Positions 24,543-35,769 are shown, numbered from the stretch's first letter. The stretch is 64,000 nt of DNA from Prunus persica (GCF_000346465.2 NC_034011.1:20315928-20379927); one strand, 5' to 3'. The notes: generated from the letters alone by a model not told the origin. Translations and numbers: made by a program.

Positions 24543-24644
24543 GGGGGAGTGGAACACAAAACCACGGTCAAGGGGGTTAAGTGGGCCATTTTAACTTTGG
24601 GAGGGTTAAGTCATATTTGACCGAAGTTTTAGAGAGTGCTATAG
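24543..24644 (-). repeat. Right MULE TIR, outer part
   Basis: Reverse complement of about 8569 down to the left end of the element. The TIR resumes here after the gypsy 3' LTR and the second GGAGG. Confidence 0.88.
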
Positions 24645-24691
24645 TATAATTAATTAATAAACAAAGGCAGGCCAGTACGAGAAAAACTTAC

Positions 24692-24745
24692 TTCATTGAG
24701 AAGATCAACACAAGCTTTAAGTGATCTGCCTCCACTATTGCAACC
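24692..24745 (-). pseudogene. Rhodanese (STR) exon 5 fragment
   Basis: 54 nt on the minus strand encoding GCNSGGRSLKACVDLLNE with the catalytic Cys loop intact and GT/AG splice edges. It corresponds to exon 5 (47323-47376) of the intact gene. Homology ends near 24820, before exon 4 would appear, so the 5' part of this copy is gone. It pairs with the decayed last exon at 8274-8387. Confidence 0.88.
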
Positions 24746-24829
24746 CTTCAAATAAAAAGTAAAAAAAATTCGGGACTGATCAGATGAGAGCTCTCATGAA
24801 AGGAAGAAGGAAAATCATAAGTTTAGCTT

Positions 24830-25250
24830 GCAAAACCACTCCATGTTATTGGTATTACTGGCAACAAACAACACGTTTTGAAGGAAGAAAAGAAAAAAAA
24901 AAATCCCACATGAAAAATCTGATGGGTTAGGGTGGGATTTGAGATATGGTTTGGTATTTTTACTTCCCACTAAAAAATCTCACGGAATTCCACATTTAAA
25001 AAAAAAAAAACTTTCAAAATTAACAAGTTTTTTAATACCATAAAACTTTTTGTTACTTGTTCAAAGTCTTGATTGAATACCACTAGATTTGGCCACTTTC
25101 TTTTATAAATCCTAATAGTCTTAATGGAAACCACAAGACTTGTTTAGATCATTTAAAAGTTTTAATTAAATACCATAAAATTTATTTATCATAAAATAGT
25201 CTTTTAAAATTCCAATTGAATACACCGCCTAAATATAGAAGCTCGAAATC
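24830..25250. other. AT-rich spacer
   Basis: No gene recognised. Poly-A runs and AT-rich sequence lie between the STR fragment and the duplicated UGT upstream region. Confidence 0.5.
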
Positions 25251-25254
25251 CAAT

Positions 25255-26330
25255 GGCTAGTAAGGGAGAAAAGATTCGTGTTGAAGTGGTTTTTTCTTGA
25301 TTGGTTGAGTTTTGGATTGGCTTTGCAAGATTAGCTGTTTTCTTGAATATAATATGAGATAGGACCTAAATTTGTATGCCCTCGTTTCATTTTTCAATAT
25401 ATTCATGTGGCTTTCTTTGTAGATTTTGATTGATTACGTTTGTATAGTTAAAACAAGTACCTGTTTACATAATTCAAACAAATAATGGTGATCGTCATAT
25501 ATATTTAATGATATCTCTTGGTGCTTTTAGGTTGTCTGCCATTTGCTGTTTTTTTCTTTTCTATATTTTTTGTTTTTTTGTGTTTTTGTGTTTTTTTTTG
25601 CGAAAGTTCTATATTATTTGTTAGTTGGTGGTTCTTGACTTTGTCTTAAGACCAAACATAAAAAATCAAATTAAAAATTAAAAATTTGTCCCAATGAGCT
25701 GAAAATTCTGACAAACACTAAGATTCTGACAAAAATATTTTAGCCGCTATTGAAAAAAAAATGGATGGTGACAACAAAATTACTATAAAATGGTGGTGGT
25801 GGTCCTCTATCTCTCCTCTATCTTTGCATGGCTTAGTATAAGGGAAAAGAGTCGTGCTCAAGTGGTTTGTTGCCTTGTTTTTTCTCGGTTGCTTGAGTTT
25901 CGGATTTGCAAGATCTGTTTTTTTATTGAATTGAATATGACATGAGATTGGACCTAAACTGGTGTTTGATAAGGACTGAAATGTTGTTTGCATGTATGGC
26001 CCTCGTTTCATTTTTCAATTCATGTGGCTTTCTGTCTTGCTTTTGAGTGCCTTATTAGTGATTGATTACGTTTGTATAGTTACATACAAGTTACATAATT
26101 CGAACAAATAATGGTGATCACAAACATGGGCTTGGTCAAGTTGGCTAGAGTAGATGTACTCTCCATTCGGCATCCGAGTTCGAATTCTCTTCCTCGTAGT
26201 TTAGACTAGATTAAAGTAAAATATCATGTCTATAAAATTAAAATTAAAATAATGGTGACAATATATATTCAATGATATATCTCTTGGTTTTTTTATATAT
26301 TATTTTTCAGCCTGGTGGTTCTTGATTTTG
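25255..26330. repeat. Tandemly duplicated UGT upstream region
   Basis: Segments 25255-25550 and about 25845-26330 are diverged direct copies; shared blocks include CCCTCGTTTCATTTTTCAAT and TGATTGATTACGTTTGTATA. The second copy carries a SINE absent from the first. A third copy lies at about 30690-31060, upstream of UGT copy D. Confidence 0.8.
26118..26247 (+). mobile_element. tRNA-derived SINE with 11-bp target duplication
   Basis: Flanked by AATAATGGTGA at 26107-26117 and 26248-26258. It has an A-box-like region (TGGTCAAGTTGGCTAGAG), a B-box-like GAGTTCGAATTC and an A-rich 3' tail. The paralogous empty site is 25481-25491. Confidence 0.85.
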
Positions 26331-26393
26331 TTTTTCTAGGCTGCCGGGTCCCCTTGTCATAAGTCAGACATGGCACGAAAATGTTGTTAGAAC

Positions 26394-26399
26394 TATAAA
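26394..26399 (+). promoter_or_regulatory. Candidate TATA box of UGT copy B
   Basis: TATAAA 79 bp before the ATG, in the same relative place as in copy D (31409-31414). Confidence 0.55.
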
Positions 26400-26472
26400 G
26401 TTTTACTGCATTTGTGTTGTGAGTGCAAATATTGTTCATATGTACATACACTGACTGTACACACAATCTAAG

Positions 26473-28068
26473 ATGAGCTCCATAGAAGTTCAAGGCAATA
26501 AGCCTCATGCTGTATGCATTCCCTTTCCAATTCAAAGCCATATAAAGGCAATGCTGAAATTAGCAAAGCTCCTACACCATAGAGGTTTTCATATAACCTT
26601 TGTTAACACAGAGTTCAACCACCGCCGCTTTCTTAAATCTCTTGGACCTAACTCCCTCGATGGCTTGCCCGATTTTCAATTCGAAACCATTCCAGATGGT
26701 CTTCCAGCTTCAGATGAGGATGCAGGCCAAAACGCCTATTTGCTTTGCGATTCCATCAGAAAAAATTTCTTGGCAGTATTTCGTAACCTCCTTTTAAAAC
26801 TCAATGACATGGCAACTTCTAACAATATTAGTAATCCTCCAGTGACTTGCATTGTTTCAGATGGTTTCATGACTTTCAGCATCACAGCTGCTGAAGAACT
26901 TGGAATCCCTGTCGCACTGTTCTTTACTATTGCTGCAATTGGATTCATGGGCTTTAAGCAATATCCCACTTTGGTAGAGAAAGGACTTGCGCCACTCAAA
27001 GGTGAAAGAAGTATTCATAATATTGAAGCAGTTGAGCAACTTTTTGCTTAATTTCTTGTTGTTTTTTTTTAAAATGGTGATTAAATTTTTCTTGACTTGG
27101 GTGTTGCAGAGGAGAGCTATTTAACAAATGGCTTTTTGGACCAGGTCATAGATTGGGTTCCCGTAACGAAAGCTATTCGTTTAAAGGATCTCCCAAATTA
27201 CTTTCAAACTACAAACCCCAATGACATCTTGTTTAAATTAACCTTGGAAGCAATGGACAGAGTTGATAAAGCTTCAGCAGTTGTACTTCATACTTTTGAT
27301 GAGTTGGAGGCAGATGTTTTGCATGCTCTCTCATCACTGCCTCCACCTGTTTATACCATTGGCCCTCTCCAGTTACTTCTCAATCAGATACCACAACACC
27401 CTTTGAAGTCCATGGGATATAGTCTATGGAAAGAAGAAACTGCATGGTTCCAATGGCTCAATGCTAAGGTGCCAAACTCGGTTGTTTATGTCAACTTTGG
27501 CAGCATAGTGGTCATAAAGTCAGAAGATCTTATTGAGTTTTGTTGGGGACTTGCAAATAGCAAGCTTCCCTTCTTCTGGGTAGTTAGACCTGATCTGTTA
27601 GTTGGTGAATCAGCAATTTTGCCACCTGAATTTGTAGCTGAAACTAAGGGAAGAGGTTTGGTAGCAAGCTGGTGCCCACAAGAGCAAGTCCTTAGCCACC
27701 CATCAATTGGAGGATTCTTAACACACAGTGGTTGGAACTCAACCATTGAGAGTCTTTCTGCAGGAGTTCCTATGCTTTGTTGGCCATTCTTTGCCGAACA
27801 GCGAATAAATTGTGTCTATACTTGCAATGAATGGGGCATTGGCTTGGAGATCAATAATGATGCCAAGAGAGACCAAGTAGAGAAGCTCATTAAAGAGTTA
27901 ATGGAGGGAGAGAAGGGTAAGAAAATGAGAACTAAGGCTATGGAGTGGAAGAAACTAGCAGAGAAGGCCATCAGTCCTGATGGTTCTTCATATGCAAACT
28001 TAGACAATTTAGTGAATCAAGTTCTATTAAAAAAGGCCAGTTGCTGTCCATATGAGCCTTCTTATTAG
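26473..28068 (+). CDS. UGT85A-like UDP-glucosyltransferase copy B (495 aa)
   Basis: Exons 26473-27001 and 27110-28068, with a 108-bp GT..AG intron at the phase-1 position also seen in copies A, C and D. Family 1 glucosyltransferase, expected in the cytosol with UDP-glucose as donor. His23 in PIQSHIKAM is the expected catalytic base and Asp130 (CIVSDGF) its likely partner. The PSPG box spans residues 364-407 and ends in Gln. UGT85A enzymes glucosylate cyanohydrins, terpenols and cytokinins; mandelonitrile is a natural guess if the plant is a Prunus, but the acceptor cannot be read from sequence. Odd points: QSHIKAM replaces the common QGHINPM, and changes near 28030 replace the LLRKG end of copies A and D with a longer tail, LLKKASCCPYEPSY. 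Confidence 0.93.
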
Positions 28069-29414
28069 GTTTGTTGTTGTTCTTAATAACCTACAAAATG
28101 TAGAGCCTAGAGGCTATTGAGCCTTGCTATCATGTCTAATTTCTTGCTTTGCTGTAAGCCAGTTATAATATGAAACTTATTAAACAAAAAATTATGGTGC
28201 CGTGGTTTTTCTTCATGAATATGCTGATATTTACTACACAATAATTAAATTCAAAAACCAAAACAAAAATCAAAGGAAATTAATTATTGAATAGTAAATA
28301 TTGTATAACCACAAAACAGAACTGATACCTCAAGGCTGATCCCTGTACTTTGAAATTTTGTTCTGGTCACATCCCAGGGAGGGAGTGGTGAGATATGCAC
28401 TTGGATTGCATGTAGATTTTTCTTCCCATGCTGTCAAATGTTTAAGCCTTCATAATAACCTGCATAGTGCAGATGGAAATCATAATTTTGAAACAAAACT
28501 ACTAGAAACAAGAACCAGAGCTTCTTAAGAAAAGAGCAACAGAATAATGACAGCTAAATCATTTACAGGCCAAAAGCCTAACTGCCTATGATTCACCAAC
28601 GATCAAAAGACGGTATGTTAGAGTTTTCCTTTCCCAGACAAAATAAAACAATCTAGTGCGAGGGAATGGAAGTCAAGAAATCGCAATCCTATTTGAAAAA
28701 ATTTTGTCTAATAGGAGTTGCAATCCTATTTACCCAAATGATGTTGTGAAGGCCGAAACAAAAGGTTGTGATACACAAACTATCACTATTCAACATACAA
28801 TGAGACCAGAAGAAGCTAGTAAGCTACATCCCTTGTGAGTGTGTGGGGGCCACCATCTGCCAAATGAAAATTAATAATAAATTCACAATTCACAAGAACA
28901 TTAGGGCCATAATTCATATGAGGGCATATGCATCCCTGACATGTGTGTTTCTGTCAGTGTTGTGTGCGGGTGCATACATGCATGGGGTTGGGCAGGCAGC
29001 CTCCGGGATTTTCAAGCCTCCGTACTGGCTGCCAAACAGTTTTAGGTTTAACGATTTACGATTATTAACATAGCTCAGACAATTCACCTAACCTACTTAC
29101 TTTGACCACACACATGCTCCATTCATAGTATAAAGTCCAGTGTTATTGTGTGTGCCATGGACTTTTTCCTAGAACTCATTGTCATTTGGCAACCAAACAT
29201 CACCCCACATTAAGATAGTACAAAACTGAGAATTAGAGACACGTTTTTGGGTTAATTGGATGGCCTTGCTTTAACATAAAGATCAAACCGCACTATCATG
29301 TCCAGCCTTGAAATTATTATCATACGACAGAGACACACAAAAGCTAGACTTGCTTGCCTGTAGAGTTATAAATTATAATGCACGCATTATGCATACACTT
29401 AATCTAGTTCTAAG
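28069..29414. other. Non-coding flank between UGT copies B and C
   Basis: 28150-29030 is a diverged copy of the flank downstream of UGT copy D (33370-34370) and, in part, of the flank of copy A. It holds an empty site for the SINE found at 33994-34137. 29035-29414 is specific to this copy and carries a TATA-like ATAAATTATAAT near 29370. No gene recognised. Confidence 0.6.
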
Positions 29415-30684
29415 ATGGAATTGTATGTCTTCCAGTTCCACTTCAAAGCCATATCAAGGCAATGTTTAAGTTAGCAAAACTCTTCCACCATAGAGGTTTT
29501 CATGTGACCTTTGTCAACACAGAGTTCAACCACAAGCGCTTTCTTCAATCTCTTGGACCCAACTCCCTTGATGGCTTGCCTGATTTTCGATTCGAAACCT
29601 TTCCAGACGGTCTTCCAGTCAGTTCAGATGAGGATACTTCCCAGGACATCTTTTTGCTTTTTAACTAAGTGCGAGATAACTTCTTGCCTCTGTTTCTTAA
29701 CCTCCTAAAAGAACGCAATGACAGAGCAGCTTCCAGCAATACCAACCCTCCAGTGACTTGTATTGTTTCGGATGGTTTGATGCCATTCCCCATCACAGCT
29801 GCCGAAAAACTTGGAATTCCTAATGCAATGTTCTTTACTATTTCTGCAGGTGGCTTCATGGGCTCTAAACAATATCCTGCTTTGGTGGAGAAAGGACTTA
29901 CACCACTCAAAGGTGAAAGAAACTAAAATTGAAGCACTTGTTTACATTTATGATTCTATATACTGCTTGTTTCTAAAGAACAGATTTGCGTGCCTGATCA
30001 AAGCTTAATTTTTAGATGAGAGCTATTTCACGAATGGATTTTTGGACAAGGTGATTGATTGGATTCCAGGAATGAAAGGTATCCATTTACGGGAACTTCT
30101 GACAATGTTTCGCATTACAAATCCAGACAACATCTTTTTTAAGCTCACAGTGGAAACAATTGATAGAGTAGATAAAGCTTCAGCTGTTGTTCTTCTTACA
30201 TTTGATGCATTGGAACAAGAGATTCTGGATGCTCTCTCATCTATGCTTATCCCACCTATTTATACAATTGGTCCTATTGAATTACTACTTGTCAATCAGA
30301 TACCAGAAGACCCTTTAAAGTCTTTTGGCTAAAGTCTATGGAAAGAAGAAACCGAGTGCCTCCAATGGCTATCTAAAGAGCCAAACTCAGTTGTTCATGT
30401 GAATTTTTGCAGTTTAGCGGTCATGACACCCGAACTTGTTGAGTTTGGTTGGGGACTTGCAAATACAAATTATCCCTTCTTGTGGGTAATTAGGCCTGAT
30501 TTCATTGTTGGCGAATCAGCAATTTTTGCACCTGAGTTTGTGGCTGAAACCAAGGGAAGAGGTGTAATAGTAAATTGGTGCCCACGAGAGCAAGTCCTTA
30601 ACCACCCATCAGTTGGAGGAGGGTTTATGACACACAGCAGCTGGAATTCAACCATTGAGAGTTTGTCTGCCGGAGTGCCTATGA
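29415..30684 (+). pseudogene. UGT85A-like copy C, truncated pseudogene
   Basis: More diverged copy of the same two-exon gene. Exon 1 runs from about 29415 to 29912, the intron is 29913-30015 and exon 2 runs from 30016 to about 30684. The N-terminus is damaged: about 36 bp equivalent to residues 2-13 are missing, leaving the frame of [14 protein letters not shown] without its ATG. In-frame stops occur at 29666-29668 (TAA) and 30330-30332 (TAA in the SFG-SLWKEE stretch). The PSPG box has an extra Gly and HSS in place of HSG. Homology ends inside the PSPG box at ...AGVPMI, where sequence switches to a copy of the UGT upstream region. It cannot encode an enzyme. Confidence 0.93.
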
Positions 30685-30877
30685 TCCGGAGTGCATATGA
30701 TATGAGATAGGACCTAAACTTGCGTTTGATACGGACCGAAATGTTGTTTGCATGTATGGCCCTCGTTTCATTTTTCAATTCATGTGGCTTTCTTTCTTGC
30801 TTTTGAGTGCCTTATTAGTGATTGATTACGTTTGTGTAGTTACGTATAAGTTACATAATTCTAACAAATAATGGTGA

Positions 30878-31000
30878 TCGCAGACATGGGCTTAGTCAAG
30901 TTGGAGATGTGCTCTCCATTCTGCACCCGAGTTGGAATTCTCGTCCCCGTAGTTTAGACTAGATTAAAGTACAATATCATTTCTATAAAATAAAAATAAA
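30878..31000 (+). mobile_element. SINE, co-duplicated copy
   Basis: Same insertion as 26118-26247 (target duplication AATAATGGTGA at 30867-30877 and 31001-31011), carried along when the UGT upstream region was duplicated. Confidence 0.82.
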
Positions 31001-31408
31001 AATAATGGTGATAATATATAGTCAATGATATCTCTTGGTGCTTATGTTCAAGTTTTGGCTCTATTATTTCTAATAAAAGCATGTTATTCACCTGCAGGCT
31101 GCATTATTGCTATATTTTGGCTCATTGTAGAGCTTCTTTACTGTTTTGGCTCTATTGATGTGAATCTAATCCCATAAGGCCTTCAATGAGAATACAAAGA
31201 AGAAGGATACTTAATTCAACTTAACCTGCAGGCTGCAGGATACATACCGTTTTAAGATTCTACGGAGATTTGATTTCTACAGATGTGGACGTGCAGTAGA
31301 GAAACAAACAAATCCAGCCGTCCATTACTGTCGTATACCCTGACTCCTTCTAGGCTGCTGGGTCTCATTTTCATAAGTCAGACATGGCAGGAAAATGTTA
31401 TTAGAACT

Positions 31409-31414
31409 ATAAAG
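31409..31414 (+). promoter_or_regulatory. Candidate TATA box of UGT copy D
   Basis: TATAAA 77 bp before the ATG, within a promoter nearly identical to that of copy B. Confidence 0.55.
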
Positions 31415-31485
31415 TTTTACTGCATTGTGTTGTGAGTGCAAATATTGTTCATATGTGCATACACTGACTGTACACACAATCTAAG

Positions 31486-33055
31486 ATGAGCTCCATAGAA
31501 GTACAGGGCAATAAGCCTCATGCTGTATGCATTCCCTTTCCAATTCAAAGCCATATAAAGGCAATGCTGAAATTAGCAAAGCTCCTACACCATAGAGGTT
31601 TTCATATAACCTTTGTTAACACAGAGTTCAACCACCGCCGCTTTCTTAAATCTCTTGGACCTCACTCCCTCAATGGCTTGCCTAATTTTCAATTCAAAAC
31701 CATTCCAGATGGTCTTCCAGCTTCAGATGAGGATGCCGGCCAAAACGCCTATTTGCTTTGTGATTCCGTCAGAAAAAAATTCTTGGCACCATTTTGTAAC
31801 CTCCTTTTAAAACTCAATGACATGGAAATTTCTAACAATATTAGTAATCCTCCAGTGACTTGCATTGTTTCAGATGGTTTCATGACTTTCAGCATCACAG
31901 CTGCTGAAGAACTTGGAATCCCTGTAGCACTGTTCTTTACTATTGCTGCAATTGGATTCATGGGCTTTAAGCAATATCCCACTTTGGTAGAGAAAGGACT
32001 TGCGCCACTCAAAGGTGAAAGAAGTATTCATAATATTGAAGCAGTTGAGCAACTTTTTGCTTAATTTCTTCTTGTTTTTTTTAAAAAATGGTGATTAAAT
32101 TTTTCTTGACTTGGGTGTTGCAGAGGAGAGCTATTTAACAAATGGCTTTTTGGACCAGGTCATAGATTGGGTTCCCGGAACGAAAGCTATTCGTTTAAAG
32201 GATCTCCCAAAGTCCTTTCAAACTACAAACCCCAATGACATCTTGTTTAAATTAACCTTGGAAGCAATGGACAGAGTTGATAAAGCTTCAGCAGTTGTTC
32301 TTCATACTTTTGATGAGTTGGAGGCAGATGTTTTGCATGCTCTCTCATCACTGCCTCCACCTGTTTATACCATTGGCCCTCTCCAGTTACTACTCAATCA
32401 GATACCACAACACCCTTTGAAGTCCATGGGATATAGTCTATGGAAAGAAGAAACTGAATGGTTCCAGTGGCTCAATGCTAAGGTGCCAAACTCAGTTGTT
32501 TATGTCAACTTTGGCAGCATAGTGGTCATAAAGTCAGAAGATCTTATTGAGTTTTGTTGGGGACTTGCAAATAGCAAGCTTCCCTTCTTCTGGGTAGTTA
32601 GACCTGATCTGTTAGTTGGTGAATCGGCCATTTTGCCACCTGAGTTTGTAGCTGAAACTAAGGGAAGAGGTTTGGTAGCAAGCTGGTGCCCACAAGAGCA
32701 AGTCCTTAGCCACCCATCAATTGGAGGATTCTTAACACACAGTGGTTGGAACTCAACCATTGAGAGTCTTTCCGCAGGAGTTCCTATGCTCTGTTGGCCA
32801 TTCTTTGCCGAACAGCGAATAAATTGTGTCTATACTTGCAATGAATGGGGCATTGGCTTGGAGATCAATAATGATGCCAAGAGAGACCAAGTAGAGAAGC
32901 TCATTAAAGAGTTAGTGGAGGGAGAGAAGGGTAAGAAAATGAGAACTAAGGCTATGGAATGGAAGAAACTAGCAGAGAAGGCCATCAGTCCTGATGGTTC
33001 TTCATACGCAAACTTAGACAATTTAGTGAATCAAGTTCTATTAAGAAAAGGCTAG
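31486..33055 (+). CDS. UGT85A-like UDP-glucosyltransferase copy D (486 aa)
   Basis: Exons 31486-32014 and 32124-33055, with a 109-bp GT..AG intron in the same place as its sisters. No stops or frameshifts; 486 aa is a normal UGT85A length. His23 (PIQSHIKAM), Asp130 (CIVSDGF) and the full PSPG box are present, so it should be catalytically competent with UDP-glucose. Compared with copy B the exon 1 region 60-120 differs most (GPHSLNGLPNFQFKTIP; FLAPFCNLLLKLNDMEIS). That part faces the acceptor in UGT85 structures, so acceptor preference could differ; this is inference. The promoter is nearly the same as that of copy B, so similar expression is likely. The 3' flank resembles that of copy A rather than copy B. 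Confidence 0.94.
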
Positions 33056-33993
33056 GTGCTTTCCATATGAGCCTTCATATTAGGTTTGTTGTTGGTCTTA
33101 ATAACCTACAAAATGTAGAGCCTAAAGGCTATTGAGCCTTGCTATCATGTCTAATTTCTTGCTTTGCTGTAAGCTAGTTCTACATGGATCCCAATCTTCA
33201 AAAAATTTTAGCTTTTTTCTTGTTATTTTTAATCCATTTTAGATTCTTAGCAAAAGTTGTGGTTGTATTCTTGCACTCCTATGAAGGTGAGTATATTCCA
33301 CCATTATGGAAATGTTATTTGCACATCCCATATTTAGTAGCCATTTTCAACAATATTATTAATTTTGTTTTATAATATGAAACTTACTAAACAAAAAATT
33401 ATGGTGCCATGGTATTTCTTCATGAATATGCTGATATTTACTATACAATAATTAAATTAAAAAACCAGAACAAAAATCAAAGGAAATTAATTATTGAATA
33501 GTAAATATTGTATAACCACAAAACAGAACTGATACCTCAAGGCTGATCCTGTACTTTGAAATTTTGTTCTAGTCACATCCCAGGGAGGCAGTGGTGAGAT
33601 ATGCACTTGGATTGCATGTAGATTTTTCTTCCCATGCTGTCAAATGTTTAAGCCTTCATAATAACCTGCATGGTGCAGATGGAAATCATAATTTTGAAAC
33701 AAAACTACTAGAAATAAGAACCAGAGCTTCTTATGAAAAGAGCAACAGAATAATGACAGCTAAATCATTTACAGGCCAAAAGCCTAACTGCCTATGATTC
33801 ACCCATGATCAAAAGACGGTCTGTTTGAGCTTTCCTTTCCCAGACAAAATAAAACAATCTAGTGCGAGGGAATGAAAGTTAAGAAATCGCAATCCTATTT
33901 GAATAAATTTTGTCTAATAGGAGTTGCAATCCTATTTTCCCAAATGATGTTGTAAAGGCCAAAACAAAAAGGTGTGACACACAAACTATCACT
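33056..33993. other. 3' flank of UGT copy D
   Basis: Non-coding. 33180-33420 matches 6560-6790 downstream of copy A. 33360-33960 matches 28150-28760 downstream of copy B. No gene recognised. Confidence 0.6.
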
Positions 33994-34137
33994 AGTGTAG
34001 TGGTACGGAGTATTTACTCCCTCAGGCAAGGTCCTGGGTTCGAGTCCTAGCATCCGTGTAGTGTGTGTGAGTTTAGTATGCTATCGCCCCTCTCAATAGG
34101 AAAGGTCCTCAAAAAATTAAAAATTAAAAATTAAAAA
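33994..34137 (+). mobile_element. tRNA-derived SINE
   Basis: Present here but absent from paralogous positions near 28789 and 7050. The A-box-like TAGTGGTACGGAG and a strong B box GGTTCGAGTCC are followed by an AAATTAAA tail. The edges come from the empty sites; no clear target duplication is visible. Confidence 0.78.
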
Positions 34138-35535
34138 ACATACCATGAGAACAGAAGAAGCTAGTAAATTACATCCCTTGTGAGTGTGTGGACCACCATC
34201 TGTCAAATGAAAAGTAATAAATAAATTCACAATTCACAATTCATAAGAACATTATGGCTATAATTCATATGAGTGAATATGCATCCCTGACATGTGTCTT
34301 TCTGTCAGTGTTGTGTGCGGGTGCATATATGGATGGGGGTTGGGCAGGCAACAGCCTCCGGGATTTTCAATGAATTAAGCTATTGTCTTTTTCTTTCTTA
34401 AGAAATGCAGATTTATTAAACAAACTATGTGGATGACACACACCAGTTGACCTAAAGAGGCCAACAGTCTTCAACACTGTCAATTGGCTGATCCCAATCA
34501 TAATGAAATTTAGAGAGAAGAGAGGAGGAGGCAGCACCATACATGTGGATACCAGGCTTCATAGCTAAGCTATGGAAAGACTTTGGCAAGAAAATAAAAT
34601 GCCATATCTAATACTTGAAAATTTACTTTCTAACACAGAACTTGTATAAAGTTTAATTCCATCCATATGATTACAAACCCAAAACTTGAGTTTTACCCAT
34701 TACCCGTGAATGTTACATCTATCACATCTTTACTCTGTGATCATACCTGACTTTCACAAAGAATACCTCGGCTCTGAATACGTGCCTTTACGGGGTCAAC
34801 GGGATGCATCATTCCTTCCCCAAATTCCCCAGCAATAGCTCTCCCAACTGAAACTCCCCCCAAACTACAATGACAGATTACAATATCAATTATGAACTCC
34901 AACAAGTCCATATATACCTTACAATTCCACTAATTCATAACCAGACAAAATTTGTATACACATTGGCAAATGCAATTATACATTTACTAAATACCCAACA
35001 CCCTTGATTTATTTTCTTTCCCAACCCAACAATATAATTATTTCATAAAGAAATTGAATATTTTCCTATGATGGTTTATTTCATTATTGAAAGATTTGTG
35101 CTTTCAACTGCCTCAAATTTCAACTTTGTTGCATTTTGCTAGAAGATTAAATTTTCATTCTTTCATTGCAACTGCTTGATGTTTCCAAATCTTTACTTTT
35201 TTTCTAAATTCTATCCCATAAGATCCATCTAACCTAAAAATCGAAAAAGGGGAAAAGAAAACAGAGAATTGAAAGGCTCACAGTAAATTCGCCGTCGATC
35301 AAGAGCTTGATAGAAGTGAGGGCCGAGAAAGCCAAAGCCTTTTTCTCGTCACTTCGGGTCGATCCCAACTCCCTCCCTCTGTCAATCAGATCCAACGGTC
35401 GAATGGGCCTTTGGCTATGGGGATGAGTTTTGGACCGTTGGATGTACAGCGTATCTGAAATCTAGTCAATAAGAAACGTCAATATTACCCTTAATGCTCT
35501 TTGTATTCTGCCAGGGTAGAATCGACATAAGGCTC
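34138..35535. other. Non-coding duplicated flank
   Basis: 34138-34640 matches 28795-29030 and 7060-7500. 35270-35530 matches 7500-7750. The remainder is AT-rich with no recognised gene. Confidence 0.55.
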
Positions 35536-35611
35536 GGGACTGATCAGATTAGAGCTCTTCGTATTCTGCCATGAAAGGGAGAAGGAAAATCATAAGTTTT
35601 AGTAATTATAC

Positions 35612-35681
35612 CACGACCAAGTGGTCCTGTTTCTTGAGAATTGAGGAAATTTGGGTGAGAAATTCAGGTTTTTCATTCTAC
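35612..35681 (-). pseudogene. Rhodanese (STR) exon 4 fragment
   Basis: Minus-strand match to STR exon 4 (47467-47537) with its splice edges, but 70 rather than 71 nt: one C is lost (AAAACCTG for AAAACCCTG), shifting the frame. Neighbouring intron sequence (35536-35611) also matches. No other STR exon lies next to it. Confidence 0.87.
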
Positions 35682-35769
35682 CTGCTTGTAACAAAAATAA
35701 AAGATGGTGATTTTGTAATCTCTTTGCCAACTAGAACAATAATTCTTCACGACAAATAATGCGTGCAGT

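Larger units (their letters stand above)
8454..24644 (+). mobile_element. Autonomous-type Mutator-like element (MuDR class), inactive, with nested gypsy
   Basis: Terminal inverted repeats of about 270 bp bound the element: left 8454-8723, right 14123-14286 continued at 24543-24644 after removal of a gypsy insertion. The shared outer TIR core reads GCACT..AAACTTCGGT..AAATCT on the left and its complement on the right. Without the gypsy the element is about 5.9 kb, a normal MuDR-like size. Between the TIRs lies a decayed transposase (9383-13036). The intact paralog at 47184-47322 shows the empty site, an STR intron. TATAATT at 8447-8453 and 24645-24651 is the best candidate for the target duplication. 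It is shorter than the usual 9 bp, so the outer ends are uncertain by about 15 bp. Confidence 0.85.

Noticed and set aside
25718..26011. Minus-strand 97-aa frame upstream of UGT copy B
   Set aside because: Lies in the duplicated non-coding upstream region; the frame is not kept in the sister copies.
34000..34075. tRNA gene suggested by the B box GGTTCGAGTCC
   Set aside because: No cloverleaf acceptor stem could be paired, an A-rich tail follows, and paralogous sites lack it, so it is a SINE.
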